Assembly (NCBI GenBank): GCA_016208065.1
Contig: JACQYU010000074.1
Location: forward strand, 1-9,871
DNA length: 9,871 bases
Direction of reading: 5' to 3'
Source: Candidatus Falkowiibacteriota bacterium
Lineage (GTDB): Bacteria; Patescibacteriota; Patescibacteriia; Patescibacteriales; GWC2-42-12
Of this stretch, positions 1-4,740 are shown one piece after another. A model generated the notes under the pieces. It was not told the origin of the DNA and searched no databases. It worked only from the letters and a program-made list of their open reading frames with translations. The position numbers and the translations under genes were made by a program. Within the stretch, counting starts at the first letter, position 1. Every line of letters starts with the position of its first letter.

Positions 1-117
1 GAGATCATCCGCTGGCTACACCCCGCCGACGGATGGCGTGACCTGCCGAAGATCATTCACGCACTCGAACTGGCCCAAAAAGGCGAGTTGAAGGCGGCGT
101 CAGAAACGCTTAACCGC
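1..117 (+). other. GC-rich foreign-looking segment, partial plus-strand coding
   Basis: The first 120 bases are about 59% G+C, far above the AT-rich remainder. On the plus strand frame 1 is open from base 1 to a TGA at 214-216. Its first 40 codons look like real coding sequence: 29 of 40 third positions are G or C, and the peptide (WLHPADGWRDLPKIIHALEL and onward to about residue 40) reads like a soluble helical protein. After about base 120 this frame is only the antisense of yifB. I do not recognise the protein. The segment replaces the expected C-terminal domain of yifB on the other strand, so it is either a chimeric assembly join at a contig end or the edge of a transferred or rearranged piece. 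The exact junction is uncertain, somewhere between about 100 and 125. Confidence 0.55.
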
Positions 118-1252
118 TTCCGGAGGCATTTCAGAATTGGTTATGAAATTAGTTCCTGCGAAACGTTGGCTTTGCAAGAGCCTGGCTTTTTCCACCCGCT
201 TTTTTATGTCGGTTGACTCTTCGCTATTTATGTCCGAAGTCAATTTATCAAATTTTATCCTCGGCACTTCAATATGCAAATCAATCCGGTCTAAAATCGG
301 GCCGGAAATTTTTTTCTTATAGTTGATTATTTGCGTGCTTGAGCAAACGCAATTTTTTTCCCGATCGCCGAAATAGCCGCAAGGGCAAGGGTTTGAGGCG
401 GCGATTAAAATGAATTTTGCCGGAAAACTTAAATTGTTGGCGGCGCGGCTAACATGAATTACGCCGTCTTCAAGCGGTTGCCTTAAATTTTCCAGCACTT
501 GGCGGGTGAATTCCGCGAATTCGTCTAAAAATAAAACGCCGCGATGGGCTAAAGAAATTTCCCCGGGACGCGGCCAAGTGCCGCCGCCAACCAAGGCGAC
601 GCCCGAAGCCGTATGGTGGGGCGACCTAAATGGCCGAGAAGTCATTAAGGCCGTTTGCGCCGGCAATTCTCCGGCCACGCTGTAAATTTTAGTAATTTCC
701 AAAGCTTCTTTTAAGGATAAATTCGGTAAAATTGACGGCATGGTGCGGGCAATTAAGGTTTTGCCTGAACCGGGCGGACCGCTCATTAAGACGTTATGGG
801 CTCCGGCGGCCGCTATTTCCATAGCCCGCTTAACATGTTCTTGGCCTTTAATATAGGCCATATCAAAATTAATTTCGGCATTGGCAAAGCTAAATTCCGT
901 ATAAGGCGCTCCTGATATTGGTTTATAGCCTTCGAGATGAGCGATTAGTTCAATTAAATTATTTACCGGAATAACCTCAAGGTCTTTAATTAATTTAGCT
1001 TCGGCCGCGTTGGCCGCGGGCACGAAGATGGCGGCCAGATTTTTATTTTTAGCTTTTATGGCAATAGGCAATACGCCGTTAACCGGCCTAAGCTCACCGT
1101 TTAAAGCCAGCTCGCCTACGAATAAAAAACGAGAAAAATCTTCGCAATTTATTTTTTTGGTGGCGGCCAGGATGCTGACGGCGATGGGCAAATCATAGCT
1201 AGGGCCTTACTTTCGCAAATACCACAGCCGCGGAGATAATTTTTGAACTCAT
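100..1252 (-). pseudogene. comM: YifB/ComM-family Mg-chelatase-like AAA+ ATPase, damaged remnant
   Basis: YifB/ComM proteins are hexameric AAA+ ATPases; ComM is a helicase that promotes branch migration in natural transformation. The readable part (TTG codon at 1191 down to a TGA at 100-102, 363 residues) holds the ChlI-like and AAA+ core: Walker A GPPGSGKT at residues 138-145, Walker B GVLFLDEF at 218-225, the cysteine cluster CPCGYFGDREKNCVC at 269-283, and the DRIDL arginine region at 301-305. Family members are about 500 residues. The true start appears to be ATG at 1250-1252, giving MSSKIISAAVV, a typical YifB N-terminus, but this jumps after about 11 residues to LRK-stop-GPSYDLPIAV. Roughly 70-75 codons are therefore missing, the frame changes, and a TAA (1207-1209) stands where the family has Glu or Gln. 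The C-terminal Mg_chelatase_C domain is also lost at the GC-rich junction. Family call is firm; function in this state is unlikely. Confidence 0.85.
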
Positions 1253-1266
1253 AAAAATCTGTTGTC

Positions 1267-1302
1267 ATTGCCGCGCTTGTCCTCCGGAGGGTAGGCGGGA
1301 AT
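1267..1302. repeat. GC-rich inverted repeat upstream of yifB
   Basis: Arms ATTGCCGC (1267-1274) and GCGGGAAT (1295-1302) pair with one mismatch, and a perfect palindrome CCTCCGGAGG (1281-1290) sits between them. The block is strikingly GC-rich within AT-rich intergenic DNA. It resembles the small dispersed REP-like palindromes with GTCATT..GCGGGAAT ends found between genes in many bacteria; that resemblance is from memory and only one copy lies in this window. It lies between the putative yifB promoter and its start codon, in the leader. Confidence 0.5.
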
Positions 1303-1327
1303 TCAGAAATTACAAATTTACAAATTT

Positions 1328-1336
1328 ATTATATCA
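1328..1336 (-). promoter_or_regulatory. Extended -10 promoter for yifB remnant
   Basis: On the minus strand TGATATAAT is a perfect extended -10 (TGN followed by TATAAT). No convincing -35 is seen; the -35 position falls inside the smc terminator hairpin. The same 13-base string ATGATATAATAAA occurs ahead of smc, which supports it being a real promoter type in this genome. It would give a leader of about 70 nt reaching the original yifB ATG at 1250-1252. Confidence 0.5.
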
Positions 1337-1340
1337 TTAA

Positions 1341-1363
1341 AATAAAAAACCGCCTAAAAGGCG
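1341..1363 (-). terminator. Intrinsic terminator downstream of smc
   Basis: On the minus strand a 5-bp stem CGCCT/AGGCG (1351-1363, loop of three) is followed by GTTTTTTATTTT. It lies 21 bases beyond the smc stop codon. The stem is short, but the U-rich tail and position are right for a Rho-independent terminator. Confidence 0.55.
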
Positions 1364-1384
1364 ATCTTCATATTTTGACCGGCG

Positions 1385-2494
1385 CTAATTTTTTACCATC
1401 GCTTTAACTTCGTCCAATTTTATGCTTAATAGTTTTGATACGCCGCTTTCTTCCATGGTGACGCCGTAAAGAACGTTGGCGCGGCGCATAGAAGCGCGGT
1501 TGTGAGTGATTACGATGAATTGAGTTTTATGCGACAAGTCATCTAAAATTTTTGCGAGACGCTCAGAGTTAGCTTCATCAAGCGAGGCGTCAACTTCGTC
1601 TAAAACTACGAATGGCGCCGGATTACAGCTAATAATAGCGCAAATAAGGCCGATGGCGGTTAAAGCGCGTTCGCAGCCCGATAGCATTGTAATGGCTTTT
1701 ATTTTTTTTCCCGGAGGCGTAGCTAAAATTTCAATGCCGGCTAAGCCAGTAGCATTATATTTTTGCAGATATTTTATCCGTTTTAAGTTACTCGTGAATT
1801 TATCTTCAAGCTCTTGAGGCGCGCCCTCCCGGCTTGTTCCTTCGGCGGTTTCGTCTTTTTTATTTTTTTCAACAGTTTTATTTTCCGGCAATTCTTCGGT
1901 TAGGACTTTAACGATTTTAGCCGAGCCGCCGTTAAATAAAATTTTAAAGTACTCTTCAAACTTAGCTGATATATTTTTAAATTTTTCATCAAATTTTTCT
2001 TTAATGATAGCATCAAGCTCTTTAATTATTTTTTCCAGCGATCCGATAGCATCGTTTAAATCATGAGTTTGATTTTCTAAATAATCAAAACGTTCCTTGG
2101 TTTCAACATATTCTTTTTCAATTTCCGGGTCAATGCCGCCGATTTGGTCAATTTGTTTTTTAAGCGAGTTGATTTTTTCCAAAGCGATTTCCGCGTCAAC
2201 CGGTTCGTTTTTTTTTGCCAGCGGATTTTTAGCCGTAATTTCTTTTAAATTTCCGTAATTATTTCTGATTTCAATCTCTAAATCTTCCAGCTTGGTTTCA
2301 TGCCTGGTGGAATTTATTTTTAGCTCATTGAGTTCGCGGTTTAAATCATTTATTTCGCTTTGTAAATTTTGCAGATTTTTCTGCAAAGAAAAAATTTTGG
2401 TTTTTTGCTCGTTTTCTTTAGCGTTAAACGAACTAAGCTTTTCTTTAATAGCGTTAATTTTTAAATCAAGCTCCTCAACTTTATTTTTTGTATT
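1385..2494 (-). CDS. smc: SMC chromosome segregation ATPase, C-terminal part (frame-shifted from N-terminal part)
   Basis: This is the C-terminal half of a bacterial SMC protein, which organises and segregates the chromosome as an ATP-driven dimer. In order it holds a coiled coil; the conserved coil-to-head transition IGGIDPEIEKEY; a charged low-complexity insert; the ABC signature; Walker B with D-loop FVVLDEVDASLDEAN; and the typical C-terminal THNRASMRRANVLYGVTMEE. Counted from the TTG codon at 2384-2386 these are residues 82-93, about 165-195, 235-240, 259-273 and 294-313. That TTG is the only usual start codon in this frame, but coding clearly continues upstream without a start (NTKNKVEELDLKINAIKEKL) until it meets the end of the N-terminal part, so this is one gene with a +1 frame change near 2495-2503. 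The signature reads LSGCER, where the family has LSGGE; Cys replaces the second glycine, which contacts ATP. Ends with TAG. Family call is very firm. Confidence 0.85.
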   Translation of the reverse strand, partial: NTKNKVEELDLKINAIKEKLSSFNAKENEQKTKIFSLQKNLQNLQSEINDLNRELNELKINSTRHETKLEDLEIEIRNNYGNLKEITAKNPLAKKNEPVDAEIALEKINSLKKQIDQIGGIDPEIEKEYVETKERFDYLENQTHDLNDAIGSLEKIIKELDAIIKEKFDEKFKNISAKFEEYFKILFNGGSAKIVKVLTEELPENKTVEKNKKDETAEGTSREGAPQELEDKFTSNLKRIKYLQKYNATGLAGIEILATPPGKKIKAITMLSGCERALTAIGLICAIISCNPAPFVVLDEVDASLDEANSERLAKILDDLSHKTQFIVITHNRASMRRANVLYGVTMEESGVSKLLSIKLDEVKAMVKN

Positions 2495-3986
2495 AGGCGG
2501 TTAGTTGGCCGCCTCTTTCTTTTATTAATTTAACCCTTTCAGATCTAGCGGAAATACGGAAGCTGCTTTCGTTAATTTTTCCCATTATAGCTTCTTTTTC
2601 GCAAGTTAGCGCCATCAAATTTTTTTGGGCTTGTTCCAAATTTTCTTTTTCTAAGGCATGGCTGGAAAAATCTAAAATTAATTTTATTTTTTCGCGAATC
2701 TTTGCTATTATTGTTTTAATATCGGCTAAATTATCAGTATTATCAATCTCTCCCAGCAAGTTTTTTAAATTTTTTAATTCTTGATTAATTTTCCCCATGC
2801 CCTGGCCGCTTAAGCTAGAGCCGTGCTTAAGGAGTTTTTCGTTTAGCCGATCAGTTTTTAAGTTAATAGCTTCCTTGTCCCTTTCTAAATCAATTAAAAT
2901 TTTCTTTTCCTGCTCAATGTTTTTTTCAAGGCCCAAAGCCTCTTCGTTTAATTTTTTAATTTCTTTTTCTATCTCCGCTGATTTATTAATAAGCCAGGAT
3001 AAATCAAATTGGCCGCTGGCCTCAAGCCTAACCTCAAGTTTAGCTTCCAGCTTAGCTAATTTTTTTGTTAAAATTTCTTTTTGGCTTTGCAATTGGCTTA
3101 ATTCTTTTTGCCAGCCGTTAAATTCATCGCTATTTTGGTTTTCTTTTTCAAGCAAGTCTAATTCGCGGTTTAAGTGAGAGCTTTTCTTTTCTTTTTCAAG
3201 CTTAAGGCGCTCAAGATTAAGGAATTTTTTATTACAATCGCTGAATTTATCGTTAATTTCATGCCAGATTTTACCATAATAATTTTTTTGTATTTCTTTT
3301 AATTCAGCTTCAATCTCGCCGCGTTTTTTTAATTTATTAACTTGCCTGGTCAAGCTTTTCAGGCGCGGTTCAATTTCTAGGATCAGCATTGAGGCCTGAT
3401 TTAAATTTTCGTAGCTATGGATTAATTTATTAAGCGAATCGTCGCGTTTAATTTGGAATTGCTTAACTCCGGTAGCTTCGTCAAAGAATTCTTTTCTTTC
3501 AGAAAGAGTGGTATTTAAAAAGCCCTCGACCATGCCTTGGCCGATGACGCTGTAAGTTTTTTGTCCGAAGTTTGATTTGGCTAAAAGTATTTGCACGTCG
3601 CTTAAGCGGACACGGTTTTGGTTAATTAGATATTCGCTTTCGCCATCGCGGTAGATGCGACGGGTTAAAATCACCTGAGAATAATCAATGGCCGCTTTAT
3701 GGTCTTCGTTATTCAAGAAAAGTGAAACTTCGGCCATGCTTAATCTGTTTTTTTTGTCCGTACCTGAGAAAATAATATCTTCACTTTTTTTGCCACGCAA
3801 AGTTTTCATGCTTTGCTCGCCCAAGGCCCAGCGCACCGCGTCGGCGATGTTGGATTTACCTGAGCCGTTAGGCCCTACGATTGAGGTGATGCCGCGTCGG
3901 TCTCTGCCTAGCATGCCAGGAAAAACTAAAGTGTTTTTATTAGCAAAAGATTTAAAGCCTTGGATTTCCAGTTTTTCTAAAAACAT
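2493..3986 (-). CDS. smc: SMC chromosome segregation ATPase, N-terminal part
   Basis: N-terminal ATPase lobe and coiled coil of a bacterial SMC, 497 residues, starting at ATG 3984-3986 (MFLEKLEIQGFKSFA, the canonical SMC opening). Walker A GPNGSGKS is at residues 38-45, and the Q-loop region VRWALGEQSMKTLRG is at 51-65. The IGQGMVEGFLN and FDEATGV motifs are at 148-158 and 168-174. From about 175 the protein is coiled coil. A glycine/serine break (HGSSLSGQGMGKIN, 388-401) followed by a short mixed-helix segment to about 440 sits near the midpoint of the reconstructed protein. The canonical hinge domain with its conserved glycines is not visible. The frame ends at TAA (2493-2495), but the neighbouring frame continues the coil directly, giving a joined protein of about 866 residues against 1000-1200 in typical bacteria. 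The upstream promoter and a hairpin-bound AGAGGG suggest independent expression. Confidence 0.88.
   Translation of the reverse strand: MFLEKLEIQGFKSFANKNTLVFPGMLGRDRRGITSIVGPNGSGKSNIADAVRWALGEQSMKTLRGKKSEDIIFSGTDKKNRLSMAEVSLFLNNEDHKAAIDYSQVILTRRIYRDGESEYLINQNRVRLSDVQILLAKSNFGQKTYSVIGQGMVEGFLNTTLSERKEFFDEATGVKQFQIKRDDSLNKLIHSYENLNQASMLILEIEPRLKSLTRQVNKLKKRGEIEAELKEIQKNYYGKIWHEINDKFSDCNKKFLNLERLKLEKEKKSSHLNRELDLLEKENQNSDEFNGWQKELSQLQSQKEILTKKLAKLEAKLEVRLEASGQFDLSWLINKSAEIEKEIKKLNEEALGLEKNIEQEKKILIDLERDKEAINLKTDRLNEKLLKHGSSLSGQGMGKINQELKNLKNLLGEIDNTDNLADIKTIIAKIREKIKLILDFSSHALEKENLEQAQKNLMALTCEKEAIMGKINESSFRISARSERVKLIKERGGQLTA
2495..2514. repeat. Perfect short inverted repeat at the smc frame break
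   Basis: AGGCGG (2495-2500) and CCGCCT (2509-2514) form a 6-bp perfect stem with an 8-base loop. The only place where the two smc reading frames can join is 2495-2503, which covers one arm of this repeat. Short palindromes are known hot spots for template-switch single-base changes that turn an imperfect repeat into a perfect one. Confidence 0.6.
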
Positions 3987-3998
3987 AAATATTTAAAG

Positions 3999-4017
3999 CC
4001 CTCTTTTTTAAAGAGGG
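3999..4017 (-). promoter_or_regulatory. Hairpin in the smc leader, overlaps likely ribosome binding site
   Basis: CCCTCTTT (3999-4006) and AAAGAGGG (4010-4017) form a perfect 8-bp stem with a 3-base loop, 12 bases ahead of the smc ATG. In the minus-strand mRNA the arm nearer the start codon contains AGAGGG, the only Shine-Dalgarno-like run ahead of smc. If it is the ribosome binding site, it would be held in the stem. No good U-tract follows in the minus direction, so it does not look like an attenuator. Function is inferred. Confidence 0.4.
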
Positions 4018-4038
4018 TTAGGGGCGGTTTATAATTTT

Positions 4039-4068
4039 ATTATATCATAAAAACAGTTAAACAGACAA
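4039..4068 (-). promoter_or_regulatory. Promoter for smc
   Basis: Minus strand: -35-like TTGTCT (4063-4068, 4 of 6 to consensus), an 18-base spacer, and extended -10 TGATATAAT (4039-4047, perfect). Transcription would start roughly 45 bases upstream of the smc ATG. The -35 overlaps the U-tract of the terminator for the upstream transcript, so the two signals are packed together. Confidence 0.6.
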
Positions 4069-4102
4069 AAAACACCGCCTCTAGAGTTTCGGCGGTGTTT
4101 TT
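4068..4102. terminator. Strong bidirectional intrinsic terminator
   Basis: A 12-bp stem (4068-4079 with 4091-4102; core ACACCGCC/GGCGGTGT) with an 11-base loop. It is flanked by A-runs on the left and T-runs on the right, so it can act in both directions. In the minus direction it ends the transcript of the small membrane protein gene just before the smc promoter. Confidence 0.8.
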
Positions 4103-4302
4103 CCCCATGCTTGCCTTACCACGATAGATGATAAAGCAGGAAAGGGGGCTGTATTAATTAGGCAGTTTTAACTTTTTATTATTCTTAGCTGTTTTAATCA
4201 ATACAGCCTCTTAATATGTTCTTTATGACATATTTTTTGTTATTTTTTAGTCCTCCTGTTTATTCTTTTTTTAAAGTTCAATGTTTGCAGTATTTATTTG
4301 TT
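4103..4302. other. Non-coding stretch with a 66-base stem-loop and an orphan ribosome binding site
   Basis: No convincing gene in either strand. It holds a long imperfect stem-loop (4145-4210): outer arms GGCTGTATT (4147-4155) and AATACAGCC (4200-4208) pair perfectly, and after one mismatch pairing resumes (AATTA-side with TAAT-side, then CAG 4163-4165 with CTG 4189-4191), for about 20 pairs in all. On the minus strand a consensus Shine-Dalgarno AGGAGG (4252-4257) stands ahead of it, yet the only reading frames after it are a few codons long (ATA at 4241-4243, six codons to a TAA). A further 6-bp repeat, TGCAGT/ACTGCA (4286-4311), spans the stop codon of the small membrane protein. The stretch would be the 3' region of that gene's transcript, before the terminator. 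It could be a structured RNA, or the remains of a deleted gene. Confidence 0.45.
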
Positions 4303-4677
4303 TTAACTGCAGTTATTTATATTAATATATTTTATGTTTTGTTTTGAAGATAAATTAATTTGGATGGTTTTTTCCAGATAATAAATATTTTTATTAACTA
4401 GACCCGGACGATGTCCGCCCGCCTCCATGGAATTAAAGATAAAATTAAGGAGTAAGGCGCTAATAGCCACAATAAAAAAAGCAATGGACAAGCTTATTAA
4501 GAGTCCAGACCAGCTGAACTCCTGCTCCACTGCTTTTTTCTTTATGGTATTGTAGTATTTCCAGCCAATATTTCCTAAATTAAAATAATTGGCCTGATTT
4601 TTTGCTAATGACATTTTATTTTTATTTTTTTCTCGCCATTGCTTTATGCGGAGGCAAGCGTTTTTAAAGAAGCCTAT
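4303..4677 (-). CDS. Small single-pass membrane protein, unknown function
   Basis: I do not recognise this protein. The canonical start is ATG at 4612-4614 (103 residues), but that codon has no ribosome binding site. The frame stays open 21 codons further to an ATA at 4675-4677, which sits 6 bases after a consensus AAGGAG (4684-4689) and begins ATA-GFFKNACLRIKQW. No ATG, GTG or TTG lies between. I therefore extend the gene to 4677 (124 residues), with either a rare AUA start or an ATG changed by mutation or sequencing error. From the ATG, residues 1-34 are basic and polar, residues 37-60 form one clear membrane helix (GLLISLSIAFFIVAISALLL), and the tail is Asn/Ile/Lys-rich. The basic N-terminus predicts it stays inside the cell. 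It has its own promoter just after glgA. The tail is low in complexity and could be partly out-of-frame sequence. Confidence 0.55.
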   Translation of the reverse strand: MGFFKNACLRIKQWREKNKNKMSLAKNQANYFNLGNIGWKYYNTIKKKAVEQEFSWSGLLISLSIAFFIVAISALLLNFIFNSMEAGGHRPGLVNKNIYYLEKTIQINLSSKQNIKYININNCS

Positions 4678-4683
4678 TTTTGA

Positions 4684-4724
4684 CTCCTTAATTATATATT
4701 AGCAAAAATTTTGCATTTTGTCAA
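4684..4724 (-). promoter_or_regulatory. Strong promoter with spacer palindrome, plus ribosome binding site
   Basis: Minus strand: perfect -35 TTGACA (4719-4724), 17-base spacer, -10 TAATAT (4696-4701; an overlapping perfect TATAAT at 4691-4696 would need a 22-base spacer). The spacer contains GCAAAATTTTTGC (4702-4714), a perfect inverted repeat of six bases around one centre base, placed like an operator. AAGGAG (4684-4689) follows at once, so the mRNA leader would be only about a dozen bases. The promoter starts within 20 bases of the glgA stop codon and drives the small membrane protein gene. Confidence 0.65.
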
Positions 4725-4740
4725 GGTTGATAAAAAAAAT

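Noticed and set aside
100..102. TGA at the yifB end as a recoded sense codon (Gly or Trp, as in some small-genome lineages)
   Set aside because: Reading through gives RRLQLAFLGQFE and onward, which does not resemble the YifB C-terminus, and the sequence beyond is GC-rich coding on the other strand. The other genes end in TAA or TAG and use TGG for Trp, so the window itself does not test recoding.
2797..3177. Plus-strand open frames opposite smc, yifB and the methyltransferase (also 137-322, 1010-1198, 2292-2504, 3688-3996, 6141-6533)
   Set aside because: They are antisense shadows of well-supported minus-strand genes, rich in Ser/Phe/Leu from reverse-read Lys/Glu codons, with no recognisable domain.
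1385..3986. A ~1 kb deletion of the SMC hinge at the frame break
   Set aside because: First suspected because the hinge is absent. The joined protein has arms of nearly equal length around a Gly/Ser break at residues 388-440, so a small native turn plus a one-base frame change explains the data better than a large deletion.
4145..4210. Stem-loop as a miniature transposable element
   Set aside because: The 9-bp arms are short, no target-site duplication is visible and there is only one copy here.
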